From NCBI GenBank assembly GCA_945910005.1, contig OX246747.1, positions 32,239,009-32,303,008 of the forward strand: DNA of 64,000 nt, read 5' to 3'. The position numbers and the translations under genes are program-made. The notes below the pieces were generated by a model, which had not been told where the DNA came from, made no database searches, and worked only from the letters and a program-made list of their open reading frames with translations. The stretch comes from Isoperla grammatica (taxonomy: Eukaryota; Arthropoda; Insecta; Plecoptera; Perlodidae). This document shows positions 1 to 11,539 of the stretch, in pieces (within the stretch, counting starts at the first letter, position 1; every line of letters begins with the position of its first letter).

Positions 1-59
1 TTTTCTCCCCCCCCCCCAAACCACCCACACACATACATATGCCTACTGTTGGCACACAA

Positions 60-330
60 TCGCTCCCCCCCCCCCCCCCCACCAACCAAAACAGGAAATA
101 AAATAACACGTCATTATAACAGGCCTGAATCACAGAAAAAAGCCATCATTTAGGTGACTTCGTGTGTTTATTTTGTTTATCCCCCCCCCCCCCCCAAACA
201 ACAACAACAACAGGGAATAACATAAAATTTCATTATATCAGACCTGAATCATGTAGGCCATAAGCATTTAGAAAAAGGCTTAGTTGTGCGTTTATTATTA
301 TTTATCCCATGCCCCCCGCCACCACCCCCA
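60..330. repeat. Poly-C-led tandem repeat, unit about 120 bp
   Basis: Two adjacent units (about 65-180 and 181-305) each open with a run of about 15 C, then an A-rich CAAC stretch. They share AGGAATAA-like, CATTATA and CCTGAATCA blocks and end in GTGTTTATT. Partial units flank them at 8-64 and from 306. No coding content is visible. Confidence 0.6.
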
Positions 331-513
331 CAAAATGACAAAAATGTCAAATGTCAAAACGTTTTCTGCACAGTGCTCACAAATGTTCGAAATCGTTGTC
401 TGGTTTAAATCTCGTCATGCGTTCCGAGATCCTAGACCCGTGATTGGTTCGGGTAAAGTCGGCCACGTCGGTAAAAGAAGTATTGGAACTTGTGGCGGTA
501 AATCAAACGAGCA

Positions 514-586
514 TCATGGCGGACTTGCGTGAACGCTTTGTGCATTCGGATTTCCGCAAATTTATCTGCGTCTGCAAGTCCGCCAT
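514..586. repeat. Small inverted repeat
   Basis: ATGGCGGACTTGC near 514 reappears as its reverse complement GCAAGTCCGCCAT near 574, giving a hairpin with a loop of about 47 bp. It is probably the remnant of a small inverted-repeat element. Confidence 0.5.
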
Positions 587-629
587 TTTTAACGAGCGGT
601 AACTTTGCGTCCGCAAATCTTTGTGCATG

Positions 630-730
630 AGGCTGTTAATGGTTAATATTGTTTTTTGTTTTGTTTGGTGGTCACGCCTATTGGCATAAAATGCTATAGT
701 GTCCATGTACTGTAAATAAATAAATACATA
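630..730 (+). repeat. Interspersed repeat, uninterrupted copy
   Basis: The stretch from TTTGTTTGGTGGTCACGC through GGCATAAAATGCTATAGTG to a TAAATAAATA-rich end recurs in reverse orientation at about 43735-44058. There a MITE splits it. This copy therefore shows the empty site. The family is unknown; the A-rich end suggests a retroposed sequence. Confidence 0.65.
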
Positions 731-2399
731 AATAAACAAAATGGTTGTTATTGACAATAAAACTGTCATTATTTCGGTATAATGCGCAGTTTGTTTTCAA
801 TGACGACGGAAGAAATATGTAAATCGTAGAGGTATCATGTCTATATTGTATAGAATTGTTGTGGCGGAGTCGAGCTGTAGAACTGACCAACTAATATTTA
901 ATAAAACCCTGTAAGAGAATTTAATAAAACCGCACAGAATTACCGTCTATAAATAACATTCTCTATAGAATACTATACAATAGAATAGAATAAAATGGAA
1001 TATAACTTTATTTTCTCCTGATTATACAGTATAAATTGCATTTTAGTACATAGTAGTTTACAAAAGGAAGAAAGCCACCTAGGATTGGAGTCCTGTGTGT
1101 GGGAGTTTTCTAATATTACATATAAATTTATAACATATAGAAAAAGTGAGGACACAATTCCCTGTGATTTCGTTATAGGCACTAGAGAACATTAGCGTAG
1201 CCAGGAACATATTAAGGCAAGGGGGGGGGGGGGGGAATCCTTCAAAACAGCGCTGTGCAAGCAAAATTTTTTAGTAATGTTTTATGTGGTTAAGTGCGTT
1301 GTTACAGCAGTACAGGACATCTTGCTGAATGGGAAATCTTTGAGTAACTGGTAAATTTCATTCTATTACACTATAAGTATAAGCCTCATCCCCCCCCCCC
1401 CCAACCCCCTACACGCTGCTGCTACCTACAGACTATGTGGTACATATTTCTATGTTATATAGTCACAGTATAGATTGGTATTTTTTTGTTTTATACGTAA
1501 CAACCGTAAAAACTACAATATTGAAAGTATTTTTAAATACAATGTTTAGCCGATACAAAACAAATTATTTTATAGCAATCACTTTTTTAGTATTTTGAAG
1601 CAATCAACAAAACACCGTTAAGGCGTAAGTTTACACGAACTAGCCTATTACAGCAATTTACTCTAGTTTCATGACAAGTAGGCTAGGTACAGTTGTTCAC
1701 GAAGTTAGTAAACGATTCCCTAAAACAGTTAGCCAACTTAAGTACTGTAATTGGCAAGTTGGTAGTTCGGCTACTTCAATAGGTTATACACGACGCGATG
1801 TCGTGCAAACCACAAGACTTATAAAACATTTAAATTGAATCGTTTAAGTCGTTAGTTATTACGAGAAGTGATCGTATCTTGTTAAAACTCGATATAGATT
1901 GATCAGATAAACATTTCGGATAATAATGTGAGATTGTTTAACGGGTGAAATTGATCGATCAGATATAAGATAAATTAAGGAACCTGTTTTCGGAATTATG
2001 GTTGGCAGGTTTATTACCATAACACACTAAATGGTAAAGGGGACCGACTGAAGCTAAATTATCGCTTCAATAGTGTTTCTTGAGAACGCTTCATGATACA
2101 TAACCAGCTTTTGGTTTTGATGAGCTATACAATGAATTGAATAACGTTCGTATATTGAAATTACTGCGATTTTCCTTCAGCAATAAAAGAATTATATTCA
2201 CATAAATAATAATTGTAACGAGTATAATATTTGCAAGTTTTTTAAATTAGTTGTTTAGCTGCTGATACAAACTAAAAATCCAGGGTATTGATAATTTTTT
2301 TAAGTATCTTGAAGTTTTCTCAAGATACAAATAAAATACCGTTTATTTGCGTGTTTTAATATTGTGAAGTCCGATCATACTAACTGCCCAGAGCCGTCA
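731..2399. other. No gene seen; AT-rich spacer
   Basis: All frames are broken by frequent stops. Contents noted are G/C homopolymers at about 1220-1234 and 1390-1402, a TTTATTTTCTCCTG segment near 1007-1070 that may be the 3' end of a minus-strand retroposon, and diverged AT-rich repeat blocks resembling others near 7200, 42650 and 44520. Confidence 0.5.
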
Positions 2400-2920
2400 C
2401 TGGTCAAGCAACCAAAGCCACTTTGCGAGAAGCACTAAATCAAAGATCTTAGATATTTGTGAACTTCTTTGCTTTAAACATATAATCATTTTACAAGAGG
2501 TACTAAACCAAAGATCTTAGATGTATTTAAATTCTTTGCAGAAAACATACAGTCGGAATCAAAACCTATTTATGAAAAGCACTAAATCAAAGATCTTATG
2601 ATATTGTAAACTTCTTTGCTCTAAACATATAACCACTACACAAGAGGTACTAAATCAAAGATCTTAGGTGTTTTTAAGCATCTTAGCTCAAAACATTTAC
2701 TCGTAAGCACTCTGCGAGAAGATCAAAACCAAAGATCTTGGATATTTGTAAACTTCGGTGCTCTAAGCAAATAATCACTTTACGAAAAGTACTAAACCAA
2801 AGATCTTAGATGTTTTTTAAATTCTTTACAGAAAACATACACCCATAAGTCAAAACTTATTTGTGAGAAGCACTTTAAATCAAAGATGTTAGAATGTTTT
2901 AACTTCTTTTCACAAAAAAA
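2400..2920. repeat. Tandem repeat with AAAGATCTTAG in each unit
   Basis: Seven degenerate units carry AAAGATCTTAG or a close variant, near 2440, 2507, 2588, 2655, 2731, 2800 and 2881. Spacing alternates between about 67 and 80 bp, so the real period may be a dimer of about 147 bp. Each unit also has a CTTTGC...AAACATA block. The palindrome AGATCT is a BglII site. Confidence 0.75.
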
Positions 2921-3680
2921 CACACTCATAACCAGAATCAAATACAATAAAATTAATAAGTAAAACGTGGACGGAATAAAATTGAAACACTATATTGATC
3001 GTCATATTCAGTCTCATTAATATAAACAACGTAACTAGTTTGATTCTGACACATAAGATGACCGCTTATGTCACAAATACCTTTTCATAATTGTATGTAT
3101 GTACTTTGATTATAAAACTAGGCTTCCTTTATAATAACAAATTTCTATATTTTTTAAATGACTACCGAATGAAAAGCTATTATAATTCTTTCACCTACTA
3201 TCTTAAAAGTAAAGATTACACATGATTGTATGTGTTTTGTTGACACATAATCATTAAAAGTTATTCGACACATCAGCGCTGGTATTCCGGTATTCTGTCA
3301 AGAACAGAGAAAGCAATTTACTCGGAAAATCCGTCAGACAAATATTTGATTTGACTAACTCATAATTGTGTTGTTTAAAAAGTCGAAGATAATAAAAATG
3401 TGTCATGGTTGAGCTATTTCATCACTAAGATAGAGGTCGTGCATGTATCATGTATTTCCCAATGATTGTTATTTACCTAGATGATGGAGTTTTAATGTAG
3501 ACTACTTTTTCGTAACGTCGCCACTGTTTGTTTCTTGTTTTTGTGCATATTTCCATGACAAAGTGTATTTTTATGTTAATTTGTAACAACACCAAGAGCA
3601 ATTAGAGTTAAAAATTTAAAACTTATCTACCCTTAATTCTTGTTTCTCTACTCTATTATAGTCCCCCCCCCCCTAATAGG
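2921..3680. other. No gene seen; AT-rich spacer
   Basis: No sustained reading frame, RNA gene or strong repeat was recognised. A poly-C run lies at 3663-3673. Confidence 0.4.
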
Positions 3681-3682
3681 GT

Positions 3683-3978
3683 ACGAACAACACCAAAACA
3701 CAACAACGAAACAAATGAATTGAACCGATGGACAAACAACAAGCTATGAAAGTAATAGCTTTGCGAATAATAGGGGGAAAACAATTAGTTTTAACGATAG
3801 TGGCTGCTCGCCAGTTAAAATTTATGTTCAATGATGGACAACACAACGATCTGAAAGTTTGCAAACGTTTGAAACATTTGAATTTTCCAACTTTAGAACA
3901 TTTTATTTTTTGACGGCTTGTTGTTTCTCCATTGGTTCAATTCATTTGTTTCATTGTTGTGTTTAGATGTTGTTCGTT
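3683..3978. mobile_element. Inverted-repeat element (MITE-like)
   Basis: The left arm (GAACAACACCAAAACACAAC, then AAATGAATTGAACC) matches the right arm in reverse complement (GGTTCAATTCATTT, then GTTGTTCGTTC). Arms are about 60 bp with a few mismatches and enclose about 170 bp without transposase coding. Superfamily not assigned. Confidence 0.65.
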
Positions 3979-4669
3979 CATTTGTCGAATTAATTGTGTG
4001 TCTCGTGGTAATCTTTGAAAGCCACAAAATTGTTTATTTGCTATACAAATAACGTATAAACAATAAAGATAGAGAACGAACCCCTATGCTCGCCTAGGAT
4101 ATGGTTATCTTACTGACCTTGATAATATTTTGATTGTCATTGTGATGACGTCACTATCAAACAATCCCAATTGTTTATTTGGCTTATCACCTATCGCCTT
4201 ATCGTGAACAGCTGTCACAACCGCGAATTCCTGTAATGTATAGATTTTGATTCTACGGTTGTTGTTAATTTACTTCATAAAGTTGCCCTAATTTAAGTAC
4301 ATAGTTTCATGCTTAAGAAATATAATGGACTTCAATAGTATCAATTTATTTCCTACTTCCCTAATTCTGAAAAATTATTGATTTGATTCTAAAAAAAAAA
4401 AATGATCTCAAACCTAATTTGTAATTGATTATGACAGCCACGCATGGTTTATGGTGCTTGTATGGTGGAAAAGGTGTCTTGGCAGATAGAGAGTTTATTT
4501 CCCCACAATAAATGTACATTACATTTAAATATGAATTAAATGTTACATTACTAAAAAGTATTAAAGGTATTAAAATTAAAAGTCACAAAAGTTACAGTAT
4601 TAAAAGGAGGGGAAATTTTTCGAAACCCTGGCGCTATCTCGCAAAGTTGCATCAAGCTACAGACCGTAA

Positions 4670-4860
4670 TGAAATATCATTCATAACCATTAGCACAATT
4701 ATTTTTATTATACTAATTATCGATTTAATAATCAAAATAACTTCGCTAATGGTTGTAATATTTCATTCAGTCTGTAGGGCTTACCAAACCACAGTGCGCT
4801 GTTGACTCAGATTTTCGATTTAATGTTGCAAATATGAGATATATTAAAAAATGCAAATTT
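4670..4860. repeat. Interspersed repeat with CTGTAGGGCTTACCAAACCA
   Basis: The block CATTCAGTCTGTAGGGCTTA through AGATTTTCGATTT recurs near 9722-9812 and 19328-19416 (reverse), with a partial copy near 19516-19545. Here an inner inverted repeat (ATAACCATTAGC against GCTAATGGTTGT) precedes it, so it may be one end of a fold-back DNA element. Confidence 0.55.
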
Positions 4861-5000
4861 ACTGCCGTTTTTTACGTAGAGGTACCCTTCGCTGTTCGTC
4901 AGTGGGAGTTTTACAGATGTTTTGGCCGTCAAGTAATTACTCCTAAACTAATAGTAGGATCATTATAAATATTTACCTATTTGTAGAGGAATGTCAAAGC

Positions 5001-5182
5001 TATGCATGGTATTAAGTACATATGTGACCAACCTATAAAAAAAATAATGTACCCATTTTTTAATAGATCCTCCGTATTATTTCGCCGAACATTTTCGACG
5101 AAAGTAATTTATTTGCATAATTCAAACATGAGTATATTATTTTTGAGCAAGCTTGTCACAAATGTACTTAATACCATGCGTA
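5001..5182. mobile_element. MITE with GCATGGTATTAAGTACAT ends
   Basis: The terminal inverted repeats are GCATGGTATTAAGTACAT followed by TGTGAC, and the mirror GTCACAAATGTACTTAATACCATGC, about 25 bp with one or two mismatches. The interior is about 130 bp of AT-rich DNA with no coding frame. Confidence 0.75.
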
Positions 5183-5585
5183 GATATGACACCCCTGTGC
5201 AAGCAGGTAAATTTCCATAATAATCCTTTTATTCGTTTAAGAGAAATAAGTTGACTAAAAACATCAAAAATATTTCCGAACGCTCTTAATAAACTGCACG
5301 CTGAAGGTGTTATAGTGTCCACGAATGTAAAACCTACGCCAATAATTCTCGCCTTGTACTTTGCGTCGCGTGTTATGCCGAAATGTAAAGACATCGTTTC
5401 TGCATGAATCATTCATGTATGAAGCTGCTGCAATTGTACAAATCACGACAGGAAACAATGAATATATAATTAACCACCTAGGAAATCATTATCATAATGT
5501 CGTAAAAACCCTGTCTGAATCATTTATTTCCCTGTGTGCGGTATAGGACAATATAGGCGGAGTAGATAGACGGGCCGCAGTGTGT
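5183..5585. other. No gene seen
   Basis: Short open frames occur on both strands, but none has recognisable motifs or codon bias. Confidence 0.35.
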
Positions 5586-6200
5586 TAAACCTCTTGTCTG
5601 GCTAGAGATCTAGGCGTACCAACGTGACAGCTAGAAATCATTAGTAGCACCTTTATGAAGTGATATTTTGATTTCGTAATTTTTTTAGTGAGTGTCTGAT
5701 TTTTCTTGTTATAAAACTGATTTTAGAAGGAAATTAATGGTAAAACTCTTGTCTGGCTAGAGAGCTAGAAGTAGGCTACTAACGTGACAGTTAGAAATGA
5801 TTGGTAGCACGTTCATGACGTGATATTTTGATTTGGTAATTTCTTTTTTTTTTAGTGAGTGTCTGATTTTTCTTGTTATAAAACTGATTTTAGAAGGATA
5901 TTTGTTAACTCTTGTCTGGGTAGAGATCTAGTACTAACGTGACAGTTGGAAATGATTGATGCACGTTTATGAAGTCGTAATCGTAAATGATGTTACGTAA
6001 ATAATCGTAAATGATTTGATAATTTATTTAGTAAAACTCGTTTTAAAAGGAAAATGTGAAAGCTCTTGTCTAAGGGTAGATCTCGTAATACCAACGTGAC
6101 AGCAAGAAATATGCTTATCACATTTTGATGACATGTAAAATGAAGATTTTTCAATTTAAAATGTATTCTTTTATCATATCCACAAACAGTATTGTAACAT
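5586..6200. repeat. Tandem repeat, about 155-163 bp unit, four copies
   Basis: Copies start with CTCTTGTCTGG at about 5591, 5746 and 5909, and CTCTTGTCTAA at 6063. Each continues through AACGTGACAG, a GAAAT block and, in the first three, TGATTTTTCTTG-type sequence. Divergence rises to the right, and the last unit fades after about 6180. Confidence 0.8.
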
Positions 6201-6790
6201 GCGTGTTACTAAAGGTAAATAGCACTTACACAAAGTATAAGTGAAGATTTATAACCATCTATAGTTTTTTAAAATTAAAAATGTATTGAAATCGTGTCAA
6301 AAACAAAGGATCAACATACTATGAGGACATAATAATTACATAAATTAGAAAACAACATATTTTTCAGGAGAAAAATACGATGGCAATCCCAACATCGATG
6401 TTGTAATAATTATGGGGACAAAAACAAATCACTCATAATAATTCATAAACGTCCCATCTAGGAAAGAAAAACAAACAAATTAAAAGAAGATATTCCTCAC
6501 GAATAACAAACAAGTTATTGTTTCTTTTTTAATGATAGACTTTGTATTTAAGTATCTATTATAATAATCAACTGGATTAAACCTCCCATGAGTCACATAA
6601 AAGAGGGAATCCTTTCCTAATTGACATGAAATTGCAATGGATAGATTTGTGTGGCTGTAATCTGAGTCGATCGGCAAAGAAGGTTTTGACGGGGAAACTT
6701 CTTTATCGACTCTAACTTTAACTAGAGCCGCTCCGCTTGGCAGCGCTGTTTTCATGTCACCCTAATAGCCGTGATGTAACGGTATTGGTA
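6201..6790. other. No gene seen; AT-rich spacer
   Basis: A 91-codon frame on the minus strand (6480-6755) has no recognisable domain and is not called. Confidence 0.35.
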
Positions 6791-6799
6791 TTTTATAGA

Positions 6800-7012
6800 T
6801 ATCTCCATCACTTCTTGGCTTAGGAGTAAATAAACGGTGACTTTGTAGCCGTCCTAGCAACAAAGCACTCAATAAATTCAAAGTTCTTCTGAATCAGCCT
6901 TGTTGATTCTGGCGATTGTTCGCACTGTCCAATCACTGATTCATGTGTTTCATATTTGATATATAGATCTTTGATTGATTATCGCTCACTCGCCGATGGA
7001 TTTACAAAGTGA
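6800..7012 (+). repeat. SINE-family body, headless copy A
   Basis: This matches 34960-35230 in the same orientation and 13522-13870 and 28968-29095 in reverse. Shared blocks include CCGTCCTAGCAACAAAGCAC, AATTCAAAGTT, TCCAATCACTGATTCAT and TTATCGCTCACTCG. The 13.5 kb copy carries a tRNA-like head; this one appears 5'-truncated. Confidence 0.7.
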
Positions 7013-7984
7013 TTTAGTTTTTAATCAGCTAAACTCTGAATTTAAAAAAACTTTCGAATACAGTGTAAATAATACGGTTGTTATTTCTAATCCTAATTAG
7101 ATAATTAATTTATGAATAACAGTGAATTATAGATAATATAACAATCTTTACAATTACAATATTTGAAAGAATAAAAATATCACCGTTACGCCAATTCAAA
7201 ACCAAATCTCGGATAAGAATAATTTTTTCAATATCTGGAAGCACTCTCAAGGAATCAATAAATAAAAAACATGCTTTTTTAGCGTGTTCAGTCCAGTTAG
7301 TTAAAATCTCAGGGATAAAACGTTTTGTGAATCCGCCCCCTTAGTTTCTAGAGTAATGTAATATAAACGGTGATTTATGGCTGCGTGGAGTTTTACAGGA
7401 TAACAACGACACAAGATTACGCCCTCTCCCCCCCCCCCTCATCCCCCCTTGCCGGTATTCAACCTGACACGCAGGTACCTATACTGGACAGTTGGCAACT
7501 GAGGTCAAGTCTGTAAGCTACTCTGCGTGCCAACCTAAGAAGCACCCTGCTAGAAGAGCTGCCCTTCGCTCTTAAAGGGTGATTTAACATTTTAAAATGT
7601 TCATCAAAGTGTCTTTGAAAACTTTAGAAAAGCCTGTAGTGATGGTTGACAGTGACGTGGATCGAATCAACTACCTCCAGAATCAGACTCACTTTACATC
7701 GATGAGCCATCGTCGGTCTATATAACAGATGTGAAAGTTAATTAAATCCAAATGCTATCCATCATATCGATATTTGATTGCTTTCAGAGATAGCAAATAT
7801 CTCATTTGGTTTATATTAGTATTCTGGGGTATTTACTTTGCCGGCGTTCTCACTGTATTCATATAAGGCTCCGTGATGTTAATAAAAAATGAGAGTCCAT
7901 AGGGAAAATGTGAGGATAATGATCCACCCCGTGTTTAACTAGAACTGTTAATTAAATATTGATTGATTTTTTTTAGAATGTTAA
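7013..7984. other. No gene seen; repeat scraps
   Basis: The region holds a C-run at 7428-7438 and a solo copy of the CTCTGCGTGCCAACCTAAGA motif at about 7521-7552, which forms the tandem array and inverted end near 16.1-16.9 kb. No coding frame is supported. Confidence 0.45.
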
Positions 7985-8176
7985 GCCGGCGCAGTTGGCC
8001 GAGGTCGATTAGGCGTTGGTCTAGTGTGTAAACCGCGGTCTCTGCGTTCCAGGTTCGAATCCTGGCTCAGGCATGGATGTCGTGTGGCGTTTTGCATCCT
8101 CATAATCAACCTCACCCCCACTCATCGTCTCGACTAGCCTCGTTGCAAAAATGTGGGACGTATAACCCCAAATATC
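7985..8176 (+). mobile_element. tRNA-derived SINE (Leu/Ser-like head)
   Basis: A tRNA-like head (7985-8073) has an A-box-like GCGCAGTTGGCCGAGG, a long variable-arm region and a perfect B box GGTTCGAATCC at about 8052-8062. A body of about 100 bp follows and ends in an ATCATCATTTATTTATT tail. The Leu/Ser-type internal promoter is inferred from the long spacing between boxes. A diverged copy lies at 34396-34502. It is not a functional tRNA gene: the acceptor stem is poor and the sequence runs on into a SINE body. Confidence 0.7.
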
Positions 8177-8179
8177 ATC

Positions 8180-8632
8180 ATTTATTTATTAATTATTCCC
8201 ATTCATTACAAAAGTGAACATGGGTTGGCAGAAAAGAGCACAGCTCCAAACACACAGAGTGACTGCCAACCCATACTAAAATTACTTAAAATCTAAATAT
8301 ATTAATGAACAAAAAAATTATAAAAATATATAAAAGAACTTGGAAATGATAATGATAACAATACAACCACCCAAAAATAATTAAATATACAAAATACAAA
8401 ATACAAAACAAAACATAAAAACATAATATGAATGAAAATATAATTATAAGACAGAACTGTTAAATATGAAGTAAAAAAGAATAAAAAAATGAAAATTTAC
8501 AAAACAATGTTTAAAAAATGCTCTGTTAAAGACGCTTTGAACACATCTAATGAGCGTGCCATCCTGATCTTTATTGGAAGAGAATTCCACGATTGACAAG
8601 CCCTATAATAGAACCCTTTCTGCAATACTAAA
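8180..8632 (-). pseudogene. 3' remnant of a non-LTR retrotransposon
   Basis: On the minus strand about 8628 to 8495 encodes the C-terminal end of a LINE polymerase, containing YYRACQSWNSLP and later SLDVFKASLTEHF before a stop. It resembles the end of the ORF at 21840-21915 (HRASGLWNALP...EFNRAIK). An AT-rich 3' UTR runs down to about 8180, where it meets the tail of the neighbouring SINE. Only about 45 codons survive. Likely CR1/L2/Jockey group. Confidence 0.6.
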
Positions 8633-8639
8633 AAAAATG

Positions 8640-9430
8640 TTTAGTATTGTTTTCATATCATGTTCGTTGTTCGGTATATCATGATATCCCGCTAAATATT
8701 AACTTGTCTAATAGCGACTTCAGATCTTTATCTACAGCCAGCACGCTGTTTCAACAGAAATCAACAGATTTCTGTCATCGATCATGGTTTCCTAATTAAA
8801 AACTAGCATATTATTAAAATAGAACATGTTTTAAAACTATGGGAATGTGTATTTTTTTAAGAAAAATTTAAACTTTACACGAAAAAAATACCAATATACT
8901 AACCAAAATAACAAACCATTATATAGCCTACGAATTGGAGCAATTTTACAGATTTTATAGTCGGTCATACTTTTTCTGAAACTACATCGCCCTTATTTGA
9001 TATTTTTACAATGTTTTGCACAGCAACATTCCAAGACACGGACATTTCTCACGATTTAGGGCACAATCGTTCAACAACAGTAGAACAAAAACAACACGCT
9101 TCTTAGATTATACTCCCCCCCCCCCCCCCCCACAAAAAAAAATAGAAAGATAATTAGCATAAACTCTAAACTAACTAGAACGATTTGTCGACTATGCGAA
9201 AATATGTTTTCCTGATATGATTACCTCATAGTCACAGCAGGGGTAACGTCTGTCATGGCATCCAACGATTGACCTGCAGTCTGGCGAAAACAGCCGCCAT
9301 TTTGAATAATTGCGATGGGGAAGTAGCGAAAAACAATTACGGGGTGCGTTTTGTACTATAGTATAGTCCTTTGCAACTAAAGAAAAATGCCAGGTAGGCC
9401 TATCAAGAAGCGGAAAACCATTAGGGTGCG
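8640..9430. other. No gene seen; AT-rich spacer
   Basis: A C-run at 9115-9131 is the only notable feature. GTGCGTTTTGTACTATAG occurs near 9345 and again at 9425-9442, a local duplication beside the next MITE. Confidence 0.4.
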
Positions 9431-9437
9431 TTTTGTA

Positions 9438-9603
9438 CTATAGGTGTCCCAAGACTACCTTACGGATGCTTTCGTCACAGGCGACGGGTTCGTAGCCAAT
9501 CAGCGATCGGTATTTGCGCGGGGTTGTCTCGGGCGGTTCGCTGATTGGATACGAGTGCCTATAGTCCATGACGAAAACATGTGTAAGGTAGTCTTGAGAC
9601 AAA
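9438..9603. mobile_element. Palindromic MITE, family 1 copy a
   Basis: The ends are CCCAAGACTACCTTAC and its mirror GTAAGGTAGTCTTGAGAC. Inner arms contain GCTTTCGTCAC/TGACGAAAAC and AGCCAATCAGCGATCG/CGCTGATTGG. Copies b and c are at 14162-14330 and 22467-22620. There is no coding capacity. Confidence 0.8.
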
Positions 9604-9721
9604 TATGACTGACTGATAAATGTATTTAACATAATCAGTATATCCCTGTGGTTTTTATTACATTAAATTACTAATTAAACAAGTATCACAGTCATACGGA
9701 TTATAATGTTAGATACATTTA

Positions 9722-9812
9722 TCATTCAGTCTGTAGGGCTTACCAAACCACAGCACGCTGATTAGTCAGATTTTCGATTTCGAGATGCATTCTTGAGATA
9801 TAGTTAAAACAT
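9722..9812 (+). repeat. CTGTAGGGCTTACC repeat, second copy
   Basis: This matches 4768-4850 from CATTCAGTCTGTAGGG through AGATTTTCGATTT and a GAGATATA motif. It is non-coding. Confidence 0.6.
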
Positions 9813-10705
9813 GATAATTTGCTGCGGTTTTTGACGCAAGATACATCGAGGTTATACCTATATAAGGTATTAAGCTAGTACAAGAGCATTAGTTAAAGGG
9901 ATAGTCAGATGAAGAACTAAAAAATCACCAATTATTCATTAGTCCATGAAATTCAGTTATGTGTAAAATACAATTGATATAGGTTGCTTCAATGCAAGAA
10001 AAAAAATAGTGAACAATTAGCTATTCTACTAGATTCCCTTCGGCATCTCTTGCTGCATTTTTCTTCTAAAGCGTAGTGTAACTGTATCGGTTCTGAGGTC
10101 GCTGGCGCCTTCCCGATAGACAGAGGACTCATTGTGTTACACGAGACCAGCCCGCGCTCCGCGAAACGCTCGGCGACTGCGGACAGTACCGCTCAAAACA
10201 GATTGCAACTTTTCTACACATCATGTCACAAAAAAATTAATTGCAGGGCATGTAGTAGAAGTAAACGTTCGTACTAAGAAACATGTTATCGGTAAAGAAA
10301 CGATGCACATTAAACCTCCTGATCGATTTTTGATCAGTGCCCTATTTTAGCGGTGGTTTTACTTTCTCAAGGCAACATTTTTTTTATATGGGAATTACCA
10401 TGAGAAAAGTTGCTCGGTGCTACTTGGTAGCACCAAACCAAATAATCGCGTTTTCTTTAATTTTTTAACCGCCTGCTTTTAAAGTATGGTATCTTTTAGT
10501 CATGTTTTTTATATTTAAAGGTGGACATCTACAAATGGTAGTTCTTTAGTTTTTCACCCGACTATCCCTTTAAAAGTTCACATTATAGTGACACATACAG
10601 CTGTTGTCGACACGCTAAGTAATGTTAATCATACATCTTAAACGTGTCCTAATGGTTACTTACTGTAACACTCCACTTATAATATTGATCATACTCGGCG
10701 TTTAC
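9813..10705. other. No gene supported
   Basis: A 72-codon frame at 10132-10350 has no recognisable domain or neighbouring splice signals. The rest is AT-rich. Confidence 0.35.
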
Positions 10706-10708
10706 TTA

Positions 10709-10855
10709 GGGCCGGTCCTACAATCTCCTAATAAGAAAGTTATTTGTAGCAATTAAGCTATTTGGAGGATTTTAAGGGTTTTGATTGGTGGTTGCCATGG
10801 AGCAAACAAGCCATTCGACGAATAAATAGTTATTGGGACATTGTAAGACTGGACC
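10709..10855. mobile_element. Harbinger-like MITE with TTA target duplication
   Basis: The ends are GGGCCGGTCCTACAATC and, on the other strand, GGTCCAGTCTTACAATG, flanked on both sides by TTA (10706-10708 and 10856-10858). GGGCC-type ends plus a 3-bp TTA duplication fit PIF/Harbinger. The element is 147 bp and non-coding. Confidence 0.7.
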
Positions 10856-10865
10856 TTAGACTAAA

Positions 10866-11083
10866 GGTCTGTCTCTCACACTAAGAAGTAAGATAGTGTC
10901 AGGGGAATCAGGACCGCCCACAATTAGTTTCCAACTTTACAAGTGCGAATAACTAACGTTTTTCCCGATTATCTAGTATACAAGATTATCGGGAAAAACG
11001 TTAGTGATTCGCGCTTGTTAAGTTGGAAACTAAATGTGGGCGGTCCTGATACTATCTTACTTCTTGCTGTGAGAGACCTATAC
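10866..11083. mobile_element. Fold-back palindrome, about 105-bp arms
   Basis: The two halves are near-mirror images around about 10975-10985. Left blocks AGAAGTAAGATAGT, CAGGACCGCCCACA, AGTTTCCAACTT and CTAACGTTTTTCCCGAT all reappear reversed on the right. A transcript would fold into one long hairpin. No transposase is encoded. Confidence 0.85.
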
Positions 11084-11274
11084 ACACATTTCGTACACAT
11101 CTATGTAAGTAGTTTAAAGAGTATAATTAAAAACACGGACAGCTTCGGGGTTTCTCAGGTATAGCTGCTGCCAAGTATCGTTGTTACAATTGTGTGTCGG
11201 TATAGACAATAATAAAACAAACTCGGATGTCAAGGTCATACAACTAAGCTAAGATAATCGCGATACAATGTGCG

Positions 11275-11500
11275 TAATCCAGGTTAGTGGAGGAACCTAT
11301 ATATACGACTGGTCAAAGTTACACCGTCCTTTCAGATGGGACGTAAAGCCGATGGTCCCCTTGGTACTTTTCGACAGGAGTAGGCTACGTGTCGGTACCA
11401 GGCTTCCCCTCCTCCCTTCCTCATTATCATTCATCAATCATCACCCATCAGGCTTAAGAGGGCGTTGTCCTCTATACTGGCCTTAATAACGATGAAGTAT
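11275..11500 (+). mobile_element. 5S-rRNA-derived SINE body, headless copy
   Basis: This is the reverse complement of 25105-25320. Shared blocks include GGTTAGTGGAGGAACCTATA, AAAGTTACACCGTCCTTTC, GGACGTAAAGCCGATGG and GTGTCGGTACCAGGCTTCCC. The 5S-like head seen at 22.7 and 25.4 kb is absent, so this copy is 5'-truncated. Confidence 0.7.
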
Positions 11501-11539
11501 AGTATATAGTAGTACTATGCGGAAGAAAGATGCTGGCAA

